From contig NC_080672.1 in assembly GCF_030247195.1 (NCBI RefSeq), positions 13,454,001 to 13,518,000 on the forward strand: a stretch of 64,000 nt of DNA. The letters run 5' to 3'. Below, one piece after another: positions 36,843 to 46,900 of the stretch. The notes beneath the pieces were generated by a model, which was not told the origin of the DNA, ran no database searches, and was given only the letters and a program-made list of their open reading frames with translations. This DNA comes from Topomyia yanbarensis. Taxonomy: Eukaryota > Arthropoda > Insecta > Diptera > Culicidae. The translations under genes and the position numbers were made by a program. Positions within the stretch are counted from its first letter, which is position 1. Every line of letters begins with the position of its first letter.

Positions 36843-39800
36843 AGCTTGAATTTAAACGGGCCTGAGCCCTATGTTAGGATTTTAGCTTGCCTTCACAAGG
36901 GTTAAGAAGTTATAGCTCGTTATATTTGGATGACCCCAAAAAAGATTTTTTTAAATATCTTTTTAAATAACATTCCTACGCGTTACATATACATATTCTA
37001 CGAAGTTATTTCAATCGTCAAAATACACAATCTTTATTTACGTATAATTTTTCATATCTCGTGTATTTTTGGACATTTAAAAAACAATAGTCTTTTTTCA
37101 AATCATCCATAACTCTACCGAAGACAACGAGAGACAAGTCAACTCTATTGAGCTTTATAGTGTTGATGTACCATTTCTAATTGCAACTCGAGTTGGCTGC
37201 CCGTTTAAAAGTTATTATTTTTAAAACTTTTGCAAATTTTCCCAAAAATTACCCTATAACGTCTAAGTCGCAAGAGAGACCGATAGTTCTCTTCTAGAAA
37301 TGTATCTTGACAAGATGAACAACTTTCTGGAATATGTAAAAGCTATATTTGCGATATTTAAGAAGTTATGTTGAAAAAAGATTTTAAGGGGCCATTCACA
37401 AACAACGTAATTTTTCGAACGTTTTTGGCGAAAAAAAAACACTGTGCGCTCTAACAAAAAATTTCTCCATTCTCAAGCAATTTTTGTTATTATATTAATA
37501 CTTAAGGACAAAGCAAAGACGCTGAATTAGTGAAATTCATAATTAATGAAATGATGTGACAACCTCCATAATAGATCCAAAATGGGTACATTACCCTATT
37601 CAATTTTTTAAATGGATTGTGGTATTAAATAGATTGCTGTAATTAGTTATTGTTTTTTTGTTGTTATACATTTCTCTCACCTAATTGCCTTAAACGAATT
37701 CCCAAAAAACGCTGCTGATTAGAAAAAATATTCTCCGGCTTAGTAAATAGGTCTCCACGCGCAATCGCTAGTCGCTCGCACGAGATCTGTTGAATAACCA
37801 TTAACGTTTTACCATTTTCATTGATGTAACATCATGAACATTAATATAAATGCCCAAGACTTCATTTAGCTAATGCATTGAACCGAACCAAATAAACGAA
37901 TTATATAATAAAAATGAAGAAGTGTTATAATAAACTGTGCACAAAAACTGTCCCAAAATGAGCACTTTATTGCTAGTGATTAAGTCTTACAAAACTCAGA
38001 TATTATGCAAGATATTAGCCAGAATAAAGCTAGTTAAATCATACGAAAAACGAATTTTTGTAATAAGCCAGTGCACTGTACGCTTAGTATGAACATCAGG
38101 CATCTCACTCAAGCGTGCAAGACAACAAGTTTTCACTTAGCTTATGACAATATAACCGAGAAGACCATTTTTGTTTTCGCGTCATTTTAACGCAATAGCA
38201 TTTCTATTGACACCCAGTTTCATTTTATGCGGGGCATGCATTCCGTTTGCTTTGTTTATTTTTGTTAACGTGACTTTAAATTTGTTTTCATTCGTCACGC
38301 AATGCTTTCCGTATTAATACACTGTTAGTCAGGAAATCGTTATATTTTAATAAGCAAGAAAAGCATGAAATAGAAAACAAGCCAAAAAGTGGTAAAACAG
38401 TTGCTTTCCTGAGGTGTTCATCAACACACGAATTATATACCCTTGTATATTACTAATTCTGTTGACATACAGAAACGTAAATATTAGCGGTAGGACTAAC
38501 TGTCATGATTTTATCCTTACTTTTCATCGGATGTCAATAGATACTACACCACATTTTAGTCAATCAATCATAATAATTCAGTGAACAGACTTCAGTAGTC
38601 TATCACGGAGAGCGACTAAAATGTTGCAACTAGTTGAGTCTATAAGTCAATAAGTAAGTTGGGATTATTGTTTCGATTTCATGTTTTCAGTATATATTTT
38701 TGATCATTACGGAATAAAACGAGAGAGATGATCAGAAATCACGGAGAAAAAGAGAGAACAATGAATCAATAAATTGAAATCGACTCATGAGGTGCTCTTC
38801 TATAGTTTCTATACACTCAACACGAGTGCTTTCGGAATTGCACTCTGGTTTTCTCATTTTCGAAAGACTCTTACGTCTTTGTTATCCGCAGGGCTTTGAT
38901 CTATCAATCGTCGTGGTAATTTTGGAAAAAAAAAAATTTGAGCGAACTATTTTTTTGTTAAAAAAAAAACCAAACCAATTGGATCATATATTTTTAACGA
39001 AGTGACGAATTGACTAAGAAAGTGTAACCGAAACCATCATGGAAAGGTGGCCTTACACCCACGTTATTCTTGGGCAAACGGGAAGGGCGATGTATTCCCT
39101 TCTATGTGTCGAAATCGAGAGATGCTGAAATTATTGAGCTTGATCATAATAACTATGATCAAGTTTCTAATTATTTTGGTGGTGTCATCAATGATATATT
39201 AATCAAAATTTTACGTAAATTAAAAGATATTATTCATCAGTTTATGAGATTTTCATTCGATTTGGGGACAATTTTATTTAATAGATTAAATTCTGGGCAG
39301 TTTCCTTTCATTGAAATGTATATTTTGATCCTATTGATAACCAAAAATCCTTCCTAACTGAAGCTCTCATCTGCCAGACCAAGGCCAGTCTTGAAAATAG
39401 TTTCATTTAAATAGATTTTAAAAATTGAGTTAGCATGACGCCTTAGAACTGCCAATAGTTGCAGGACGCCAGATCAAGAAAATAGAAGTTGAACCGTTTC
39501 TGCCCATCTACAAATCGCTTGCTAAATCAGAAGATTTTGTAAAAATTTCGACATTCTCTTCGTTCGAACATTTGATGGATATTTTTCTACTCATTTTGAT
39601 TTATTTGATGTGAGTAAAGATCGGTCAGTCCAGTCCAGTCATCATCGCTGACGGTTGGTTGTTCGCTCTTAGGTACATTGTTTCTATTTCTGTATCACAG
39701 TCCATAACAGTGCCGCTTTTCCGTGTGTTTCGTTCTGTTTGCGCTGGTTGATGATCGAAAGGTAGAAACGGGTCCTACCGTTACGATCGATTACATGTTT

Positions 39801-40200
39801 TGAAGTAGAATACTTCTAACGTTTCAATATGGGGTCCCGTTTCAAAAATTTCAGTTGAGAAATTTTCCCAGGTTTGAAATGCGAGTATCTTCCGTTCTAC
39901 TGGACGAAATCGCAATATTTTTGCACTATCTGATCGGAAATTTGTGCACGTATATCGTATTAAATTTCGGAATTACTGCGACTACTATAAATAAACCAAA
40001 ACAAGGATTTTCAGAAAATCCTTCGGAAACAGCGAGGAAAATGCACAATTTGTCAGCATATCCCACGCAGAGCCGTCAAAAAGGAGCATGTAAGCGTTTC
40101 ATTACATACGGGAATGTTATATATACAGGTCACGCGAGCTTGTTTTGTATCAGTGGGTGCTCGCTTACCACACGAGCAACATGCTCGTCCGGACGGTACA
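36843..40200. other. AT-rich stretch without recognised gene
   Basis: No gene or clear repeat recognised up to about 39790. From there a region resembling the histone-island flank begins (aacgtttcaatatgggg, compare 41300 and 42830), and a TATA-like tataaata lies at 39986-39993, about 210 bases before the H4 remnant. Confidence 0.4.
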
Positions 40201-40465
40201 ATGAGCGGTATCATGTTTGCGTTCCCGTACCAAGCGTCATCGCCAGGTTCTTCGTGATAAAATCCAGGGAATCACCAAATCTGCCAGTCGGCGTCTGGCT
40301 CGTCGTGGTGATGTAAAATGCATCTCCAATTTAATCAACGAATGCTGATGGTGTGCAGAAAAATGTCATCCGAGATGCCGTGACCTACACTGAACACGCC
40401 AAGCGCAAAACCGCAATGAATGTCGTCTATACTCTGAAGCGGCAGGGACGCACTTTGTATGGGGA
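40201..40465 (+). pseudogene. Histone H4 pseudogene
   Basis: From 40229 the frame reads [20 protein letters not shown] then [13 protein letters not shown], matching the H4 core from about residue 15. After LINE a deletion and frameshift occur (tgctgatgg), and a second frame continues [31 protein letters not shown] to about 40460. The normal Phe-Gly-Gly stop is lost. The first 28 bases after ATG 40201 only weakly resemble an H4 start. A perfect histone stem-loop follows at 40504, showing descent from a replication-dependent gene rather than a processed copy. Functional H4 packages DNA in nucleosomes; this copy cannot. Confidence 0.9.
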
Positions 40466-40503
40466 AGTTGAAAAGGTAGAACTCACTTGTATCATTATAA
40501 AAA

Positions 40504-40519
40504 GGCCCTTTTCAGGGCC
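40504..40519 (+). terminator. Histone mRNA 3' stem-loop (H4)
   Basis: ggcccttttcagggcc followed by acca: the 6-bp stem and 4-base loop of replication-dependent histone mRNA 3' ends, where the stem-loop binding protein and processing complex act. It lies about 40 bases after the H4 remnant. Confidence 0.92.
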
Positions 40520-40897
40520 ACCAAAATCATTTCAAAGAATGAGTTTGCATTTTCTGTTTCATGGACTGTTTCTCCCTGGAGAGCTATTTGGGTTAAACCC
40601 TAAATTATGATTTATTTCAGTACGCAAATTGCAAATATGGTCAGAAACAAACTGGAGTGAAGTGAATTTTTACTAGGCGCATTCAAAAAAGGTTTCAATT
40701 CTCAAACATTTTACAAAGGTGCCGTATTACATTACTCTCTTTACCCTTAGTGTTCGATAATCTCCGTAGTGGAAACACAATTTCAATTTTGTTCTTTTTC
40801 AAAAATATGTGGTCGACCAACCAAGGGGTGGAGCTACGACGAACACATATTGAGGACAACACAAAAAAGGACGAGCTTACGTTGTGCTGTAGTCAGG

Positions 40898-40905
40898 TAT
40901 AAAAA
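40898..40905 (+). promoter_or_regulatory. TATA box, H2B remnant copy 1
   Basis: tataaaaa in the context gtcaggtataaaaactcag, 79 bases before the H2B-like codons. The same context occurs at 42402. Replication-dependent histone genes of insects use TATA promoters. Confidence 0.65.
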
Positions 40906-40976
40906 CTCAGCATGCTGTTGCTTACGCTCAGTTCGTTTCCAGCATCAGCATGCAGCAGTTCGTTTGCAGCATGTTC

Positions 40977-41083
40977 CGCAAAATTCAAACCGCCGTCCAT
41001 TTGCTGCTGTCACAGAAGAGTTGGCCAAGCACGCCGTCTTCGATGGCACCAAAACTGTTACCATATACACCAGCACCAAGTAA
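40977..41083 (+). pseudogene. Histone H2B pseudogene, C-terminal tail, copy 1
   Basis: Codons read RKIQTAVHLLLS, then after a 2-base insertion (ctgtcacagaag versus ctgtcagaag in copy 2) [19 protein letters not shown], Thr-Lys, stop. This is the alpha-C end of H2B (about the last 35 residues). The first ~90 residues are missing and the 5' leader joins directly to the tail, so an internal deletion occurred in the ancestral gene. A perfect stem-loop follows 25 bases after the stop. Confidence 0.9.
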
Positions 41084-41107
41084 ATTTCGAAAACTGCCCA
41101 AAGAAAA

Positions 41108-41123
41108 GGCCCTTTTCAGGGCC
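41108..41123 (+). terminator. Histone mRNA 3' stem-loop (H2B copy 1)
   Basis: ggcccttttcagggcc preceded by aagaaaa and followed by atca; matches the replication-dependent histone consensus exactly. Confidence 0.93.
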
Positions 41124-41829
41124 ATCAATTTATCGACAAAGAATGAAATTGAAGTTTTGTTATTACAAGCATCAGCTTGTCAAGAGCGTTGGATGGTAAG
41201 TGAGCCACTTGTGAACAATACCGTCGCTTTCACGAGAATGGCACAAAATGAAAAGTTATTTGTGACAGTTTAGTGTAATGATTCAATTTACAAAAATCGA
41301 ACGTTTCGATATAGGGGCTCCGTTTCAAAATTTTCGGCCAGAATGCTGCCTGTTTTTTCAAACGTGAAAATCTGCTGTTGTATTGAATGAAAACCTTCGA
41401 TTTTTGCGCTGATTGGAAATAGTTGTGACTAATTCTGTAGAATGTACAATTACTGAAAATAACGGATTTTGTGAAAGCAGTGGTTGGTCCATACAATTCG
41501 ATTCCAAGCCAGACTAGTTTTCGTTGGAAGGTCCACCTCTGACAATAGAAGTAAACTATTTTACTATGAATTCAACTACAACTTCCTTGAAAAGCTAAAA
41601 GCTAAAAAACTTTTGGGAAAAACGCGCAAACCTAAATTTTTCACTATAATGGAAACTGCCTGTGCCCAGCCGCACAGCATCATCAAGATTGATAGTAATT
41701 CAAGCCGGGAGGAAAGAGGTTGTAAGGCAATGAAAAACGAAAATTTCATTTATATCTTACTGGAATATAATTGGCTGGTCCTGAAAAGAACTTGTTGGTT
41801 TGTGGTTTATTTTGGGTCACAATTTAGGC

Positions 41830-42006
41830 CTGCTCGATTGCTGATAGCTGTGAATTTCTCGCAGGGCGACAGTTTCTGTTCAGTAGTGATGAGGCTTCCT
41901 AACGCCAACCGTGACTGGGGCACTTTTACACGGCCTTCGTTGCTTACTGCTTGCGGGGAGGCTTTCCTCCGGTGGACTTACGAGCGGTATGTTTGGTACG
42001 GGCCAT
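41830..42006 (-). pseudogene. Histone H3 pseudogene, N-terminal third, copy 1
   Basis: On the minus strand ATG at 42006 reads ARTKHTARKSTGGKPPRKQ then a stop, then with a frame change KSAPVTVGVRKPHHY, another stop, and ETVALREIHSYQ. This covers about residues 1-57 of H3, including the Lys4, Lys9 and Lys27 regions; the histone-fold core is absent. The start codon gggccat (plus strand) is fused to the sequence that normally follows the histone stem-loop (also gggccat), implying a microhomology join. Copy 2 retains the better reading for Tyr-Arg and Lys-Lys-Pro-His. Confidence 0.9.
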
Positions 42007-42401
42007 TTATCAACAAAGAATCGAATTGAAATTTTGTTATTACAAGCATCCGAAAGTAGCTTGCCAAGAGCGTTCGATGGCAAGTGAGCTACTTGTGAAC
42101 AATATCGTAGATTTCACGTAGAATGACATAAAATAAAAAGTTATCATTTGTGTGTTTGTTTACAGTTTCGTGTTTACTAGGCGCATTCAAAAAAGGTTTC
42201 AATTCTCAAACATTTTACCAAGGTGCCATATTACATTACTCTTTTTACCCTGAGTGTTCGATAACCTCCGTATTGGAAACACAATTTCAATTTTGTTCTT
42301 TATCAAAAATATGTGGTCGACCAACCAAGGGGTGGAGCTACGACGAACACATATTGAGGACAACACAAAAAAGGACGAGCTTACATTGTGCTGTAGTCAG
42401 G

Positions 42402-42409
42402 TATAAAAA
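42402..42409 (+). promoter_or_regulatory. TATA box, H2B minigene copy 2
   Basis: tataaaaa in the same context as copy 1, 45 bases upstream of an ATG that is in frame with the H2B tail. Confidence 0.65.
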
Positions 42410-42453
42410 CTCAGCATGCTGTTGTTCACGATCAGTTCGCTTGCAGCATCAGC

Positions 42454-42585
42454 ATGCAGCAGTTCGTTTGCAGCGTCTCCCGCAAAATTCAAACCACCGT
42501 CCATTTGCTGCTGTCAGAAGAGTTGGCCAAGCACGCCGTCTTCGATGGCACCAAAACTGTTACCATATACACCAGCACCAAGTAA
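42454..42585 (+). CDS. Truncated H2B minigene, 43 codons, open
   Basis: ATG at 42454 opens MQQFVCSVS and runs without interruption into [34 protein letters not shown] and a TAA stop. It preserves the H2B alpha-C helix region and the C-terminal tail Lys residues but lacks the histone fold, so it cannot pair with H2A. Unlike copy 1 it has no frameshift, and it keeps a TATA box 45 bases upstream and a perfect histone stem-loop 25 bases downstream. It may be a transcribed remnant or simply a young pseudogene. A functional peptide is speculation. Confidence 0.5.
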   Translation: MQQFVCSVSRKIQTTVHLLLSEELAKHAVFDGTKTVTIYTSTK

Positions 42586-42609
42586 ATTTCGAAAACTGCC
42601 CAAAGAAAA

Positions 42610-42625
42610 GGCCCTTTTCAGGGCC
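42610..42625 (+). terminator. Histone mRNA 3' stem-loop (H2B copy 2)
   Basis: ggcccttttcagggcc with the same flanks as copy 1; fully conserved although nearby sequence has diverged. Confidence 0.93.
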
Positions 42626-43364
42626 ATCAATTTATCGACAAAGAATCGAATTGAAATTTTATTACAAGCATCAGAAAGTGGCTTGCCAAGAGCGTTGGAT
42701 GGTAAGTGAGCCACTTGTGAACAATATCGTCGCTTTCAAGTAGAATGGCACAAAATAAAAAAGTTATTTGTGTGATTTGTAGACAGGTTAGTGTAATGAT
42801 TCAATTTACAAAAATCGAACGTTTTCTAACATTTCGATATAGGTGCTCCGTTTCAAAATTTTCGGCCAGAATGTTGCCTGTTTTTCTAAAAGTGAAAATC
42901 TGCTATTGTACTGAATGAAAATCTTCGATTTTTGCGCTGATTGGAAATAGTTGTGACTAATTCTGTAGAATGTACAATTACTGAAAATAACAGATTTTGT
43001 GAAAGCAGTGGTTGGTCCATACAATTCGATTCCAAGCGAGCCAGACTAGTTTTCGTTGGAAGGTCCATCTCTGACAACAGAAATAAACTATTTTATTTTG
43101 AATTCAACTACAACTTCCTTGAAAACAGCACAGCTAAAAAACTTTAGGGAAAAACGCGAAAACCTAAATTTTCCACTATAATAAAAACTAGTGCCCCCGC
43201 CGCACAGCATCATCAAGATTGATAGTTATTCAAGCCGGGTGGAAAGGGGGTGGGAGGTTGTAAGGCAATGGAAAATTTCATTTATAATAATAATACTTTA
43301 TAATTGGCTGGTCCTGAAAACAACTTGTTGGTTTGTGGTTTATTTTGGGTCACAATTTAGGCCC

Positions 43365-43822
43365 GCTCGATTTCTGATAGCTGTGAATTTTTCGCAGGGC
43401 GACTGTTTCTGTTCGGTAGCGATGGGGCTTCTTAACGCTAACCGTGACTGGGGCACTTTTACACGGCCTTCGTTGCCAACCAGCCCCTGTCAAGGACGAC
43501 GTCTCTGTACAGCCAGCATCACTGCCATGAAAGGCAAAACATTGATTTTGAGCCGAATGATTAGAAGCTGTATTTAGTTACAAAATGTCGATTAAATTAA
43601 ATTATTAAATCATCCCACAAGATGCAAAACGTCGTGTGAAATGCTTGAATATCGAGCATAGTGCCGAACATAATTCTTTGGGGCTTTATAGCTATAACGC
43701 CCCATATATGTCGGTCGCTGTCAAACTCCATATGATGGTATAGGGTTGCCAGGGAGTTGTTGCCAACTGCTTGCGGGGAGCCTTTCCTCCGGTGGACTTA
43801 CGGTTTGTTTGGTACAGGTCAT
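43365..43822 (-). pseudogene. Histone H3 pseudogene, copy 2, split by a MITE
   Basis: On the minus strand ATG at 43822 reads Met-Thr-Cys-Thr-Lys-Gln-Thr; a 4-base deletion (accgtaag versus accgctcgtaag in copy 1) shifts the frame into RKSTGGKAPRKQLAT. After the inserted element (43481-43758) H3 resumes with SAPVTV-type and [20 protein letters not shown], ending near 43365. Copy 1 is uninterrupted at the same codons, so the insertion came after the tandem duplication or was never in copy 1. Confidence 0.88.
43481..43758. mobile_element. 278-bp hAT-like MITE inserted in H3
   Basis: The insertion is flanked by gttgccaac on both sides (43472-43480 and 43759-43767; 8-9 bp). Left end cagcccctgtcaa; reverse complement of the right end (counting an 8-bp duplication) caactccctggcaa, which match at about 11 of 14 positions in the CAG...GNCAA style of hAT termini. 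The interior is AT-rich and non-coding. The homologous H3 in copy 1 is the empty site. Confidence 0.7.
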
Positions 43823-43830
43823 GTGGCGAA

Positions 43831-44234
43831 AAATGCTGATCTGCTACTTCTCTGATGCTGGTAGTAGGACGACGGTCAAACGCTCGTTTGCGTGCCTTCA
43901 TTCATAAAAGCTCAACAATATATTCAAAGAATGTTGCAAATTGTCAACTTGATAATTCCAAAAATACTCCAAATAAACTATGAATGTGCTAAAGTCGACA
44001 AAATCGCATAGAAATTGCTTATTCCAGAGCAGAATTTACCGGTCTAAAGTGTATTCTACTTCACTCCGGTTATGTCTCTGACATTACCCACCCATCTTTT
44101 TTAAGATTGTCTTAGATTTGGATTTATTTTCAAAATTTCATTTAGTTTCTAGTGATTACATCAAGTCATCAGAATTAAAAGCTTTATGCAAAAAAATTTA
44201 AAAGCTCCTCCCGAAACAAAATCCTGGCAACGGG
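43831..44234. other. Histone-island right flank
   Basis: No gene. Near 44055 the words acttcactccggttatg and tctctgac are the inverse of 40640-40665 (gtcagaaacaaactggagtgaag), so the island is bordered by a short inverted match. Confidence 0.4.
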
Positions 44235-44905
44235 CCTGACCGAAGGATCAAGTCTCGAGGGCTACACTGGCTTAGGTATATTCAATCGAATCTTCCGCCG
44301 CATCAATCAAACTCAATGATCCTGCTTCAGTTTACGTCGCCGAAATTGATTTCATTCAGTATACACTTGGGATTTTCGATAGTTTGCCCACCGATCATTA
44401 CCGCTTTGTCTGTAAGATCGTACAAGATTACCTTACTTTGGGTTCCCCCGTACTGCTCCATCCCAGGTAATAAAGCGGACACTTTAGCTAAGGTGGGAAT
44501 TGGTCTACGAAAGACCAATCTGCTTCAATCATTTTTTTAAATATCTCTCGTCAGAGGAGGCTAGAAAGTTGGCAGACACCTTGGAGCAATGGGCAGTGGT
44601 TACATTCCATCATCCCGAAGGTATCAACGAAGCCTTGGTTTAGAGGAATGGAAGTGGGTCGAGATTTCATTCGTGTGGTGTCTCGACTCATGTCCAATCA
44701 CTACAGGTTAGAGGCTCATCTCTGATGTATTTAGTTTGCGAATAGCGGTACCTACGCTTGTGGCGACGGTTATCACGACATCGAACATGTTGTCTGGGAA
44801 TGCACCGAATACTGTTCTGCCAAATCTCAACTATTGGATTGATGATGTCTTTGATGAAGACCGTTCGAGTCCATAATCGATGTCGTTGATCGTTGTCGTT
44901 AAAAA
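44235..44905 (+). pseudogene. Non-LTR retrotransposon RNase H and C-terminus fragment
   Basis: Reading across frames: GSSLEGYTGLGIFNRIFR, then DPASVYVAEIDFIQYTLG (the RNase H Glu region), a deletion, then KITLLWVPPYCSIPGNKADT (the WVP-H-IPGN-AD motif, with His changed to Tyr), and later TCACGDGYHDIEHVVWEC, a C-terminal Cys/His knuckle. The first catalytic motif TDGS is changed to TEGS. The order RNase H then zinc knuckle fits I/Loner/LOA-type ORF2 of mosquitoes. Several frameshifts make it dead. Confidence 0.75.
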
Positions 44906-45054
44906 TGCTAGTTTACTCCTTTAATCTTAAAAAAATCTCCAAATTGGAGGAGAGAATTTGCAGGTACCCCACGACCAAACACAGGTGCTACTGGTCAGTG
45001 ATTCATTTTTGTTACTAACATACGAATGCTCTGTTCTGTAGCGCTGTTGACACA

Positions 45055-45480
45055 GAAGAATAGAGTGAAGCGTGCATAACTGCGTAATACATTCAGGCTC
45101 ATTACGATGCGAGCCGCGAACGCGTACAGAAGTACATCATCGGAATCCGGTTGCGTTATGGCTGGAGTGATTTTATAAGATACAAGTGAAAGGATACCAA
45201 GAATATGGAATACTTAAGACATCGGCCATCGAGCTGACTCGATGGCCAAATGACAATAGGATTGGGGTTTTTCTGAAGGGGTAGATGATGTCTTCTACTT
45301 GACGCAGTTGCTGTCTGGTCATGGTTGCTTCAAACAATATCTTCATCGGTTCGGACACACTTCTTCGCCATTGTAAAAGCTGTAAGCTTAAAAATGTCGG
45401 AAAACATGGCAGCAAATGATCCTTGTCTGTCTTGGCTTCAATTAGCGTGGATGTTTCTGAGATGTGTCGAAATGAGGGTA
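45055..45480 (+). pseudogene. R1-clade ORF2 C-terminal fragment
   Basis: Frames read LITMRAANAYRS, then at 45296-45360 LTQLLSGHGCFKQYLHRFGH followed by TSSPL and a stop. The last peptide is the same segment as SGHGCFRKYLHRFGHASSP in the 10-kb element. The Cys-knuckle after it is destroyed. It is a different, older copy than 10015-13853. Confidence 0.75.
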
Positions 45481-46396
45481 CATGGATTGTCGTCAGCAAA
45501 ACTGTGGCACTAATATTACCGAAACAAAAACGAAAATGGCGAAATGAACAGTGAGTAGCAATCCGGTGAAGAAACCGTGTGAGGGTGACTGCGAAGGGAT
45601 GTAAGTTGGTCGGTAGAATAGACGAGCAAGTAACAGAATCTTGAAGAACAATGGAATATCGGTGTCATAAATTCTCATCAGTTACCCTGTCACTAAGTTG
45701 GTGTCGAGTTCTGATGAAACGGAGTGGATACGAAATTCCTTAAGTAATTTGATTGAAGGTTTTGTGCTCTTCACGGACAAAGATGGTTTTAAGCAATTTC
45801 CTCCTTAGTGGAAAAAAAAGATTTACCAAAATTTTTCGCCATCAGGTAGAAATATAGCATAATTAAAAAAATCATGGAAGCCGTTATTTTTATTAAAAAT
45901 ATGTTCAATCCTTTGGGGAAAAGGGAACTTTTGGAAACACCTTTAAACATTTCTTCGAAGAACTACCTAACATTTTTTGGAATGCAAAAGATTCTGGAAA
46001 TGATTTTAAAACTGAGAATAATAAACTCAGCCAAGGTTACACGACTTTAATATATTGGATATGAACCTTTTCTTTATCAGTTAATCATTTTGAAATGATA
46101 TACTCTATTCTACGATTCAAAATGACCTTCATACATTTTAATGGCCTTCTCTAAGTAATTGAATTTTTCCCAACCCACCTTGTCGGGGCACATGCTGCAT
46201 CGCAAACTCCGTTCCTCCGTCCCACGCCAGCAGAACAGAATCAAACCATTTCGTTTTTATTCCGAACGCGTGTAGGTTATAGCAAATCTACCCGCACTGT
46301 CGGATCTGCGGTAGAGGAGAAACGAAACAACACAGAACTGAGAGCTAAACACCGGATGAAGCATATTGGTGTCCAATTTCGATTTAAGCCACACAA
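45481..46396. other. No recognised gene
   Basis: Possibly includes the rest of the R1-like 3' UTR (to about 45680). Otherwise unassigned. Confidence 0.35.
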
Positions 46397-46557
46397 CCCG
46401 ATCAGAAACACATAACAGAAATATTTCAAAACTATATCTCGTATTGTTACTTGTTATAAATTTCTGTTATTTTAACTACTAACGAGACCTAATTTATAAG
46501 ACAATATATTATAAAAATTGTGTTCTGTTATAATCTTGTTATTTCATTCTGATCGGG
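46397..46557. mobile_element. 161-bp MITE
   Basis: Left end cccgatcagaaacacataac; right end as reverse complement cccgatcagaatgaaataac. The 11-base terminal inverted repeat is perfect and the interior is AT-rich with several ttataa/ttctgtta words. A target duplication is not obvious. Confidence 0.65.
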
Positions 46558-46657
46558 AACCCGGAAACTACAGACTCGGCAAAATGTCATTCGATGAGCA
46601 TGGGCGGTCAAGAAAAACATTCGAATCGTACTTTTCAGATGATATTTTTGACACCAA

Positions 46658-46662
46658 AGTAA

Positions 46663-46693
<31 letters not shown>

Positions 46694-46864
46694 ATTTCGA
46701 TTATAGAGGTTTTAACCTTAAGGTCATTCGCCTCTTCGGGTTAGAAAAATCTCTTATGAAAAATTTCTAACCCTATGTGCGGGGTCGGGACTCGAACCCA
46801 GGTGCGCTGCGTACAAGGCAATCGATTTACCAATACGCTACGCCCACCCCCTCAGTAACCATTT
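46658..46864 (-). mobile_element. Feilai-like tRNA-derived SINE with 11-bp target duplication
   Basis: On the minus strand the element (46669-46853) begins ggggtgggcgtagcgtattg (A-box region), has the B-box ggttcgagtcc, then a tRNA-unrelated body with two gggttagaaa / ctaacccgaag words and ends in a long A-run. Direct duplications agtaaccattt lie at 46658-46668 and 46854-46864. Feilai is a SINE first described from Aedes aegypti, which supports a culicine origin. SINEs are transcribed by pol III and moved by a partner LINE. The long, clean A-tail and perfect duplication suggest a fairly young insertion. Confidence 0.88.
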
Positions 46865-46881
46865 AATCTATAACGCCCTAA

Positions 46882-46895
46882 GCTACCATGGTAAC
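46882..46895 (+). promoter_or_regulatory. Candidate RFX X-box
   Basis: gctaccatggtaac fits the X-box pattern RYYNYY-N2-RRNRAC; it lies in a slightly larger palindrome ccatggtaaccatgg (46886-46900). In insects such sites can mark ciliary-gene promoters, but no gene is visible next to it, so chance is quite possible. Confidence 0.25.
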
Positions 46896-46900
46896 CATGG

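Larger units (their letters stand above)
40671..42172 (+). repeat. Histone-island tandem unit, copy 1 (~1.5 kb)
   Basis: Starts tactaggcgcattcaaaaaa and contains in order: TATA box, truncated H2B (+), stem-loop, a spacer, inverted H3 remnant, and a second copy of the post-stem-loop flank. The same order begins again at 42173. The offset is about 1500 bases with small indels. Confidence 0.85.
42173..43830 (+). repeat. Histone-island tandem unit, copy 2
   Basis: Repeats the order of copy 1 from tactaggcgcattcaaaa (42175) through H2B, stem-loop, spacer and inverted H3. It is longer because of a 278-bp insertion in H3. Past the H3 start the flank differs from copy 1. Confidence 0.85.

Noticed and set aside
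36898..36905. agggttaa as a possible piggyBac right end
   Set aside because: Too far (11 kb) from the left end, opposite flanking features, and only eight bases match.
41484..42029. 181-codon plus-strand frame
   Set aside because: It runs through spacer and antisense of the H3 remnant and is not open in the tandem copy at 43 kb.
42150..42743. 197-codon plus-strand frame through the H2B unit
   Set aside because: It reads the H2B part in the wrong frame; the recognisable H2B tail is in the frame starting at 42454.
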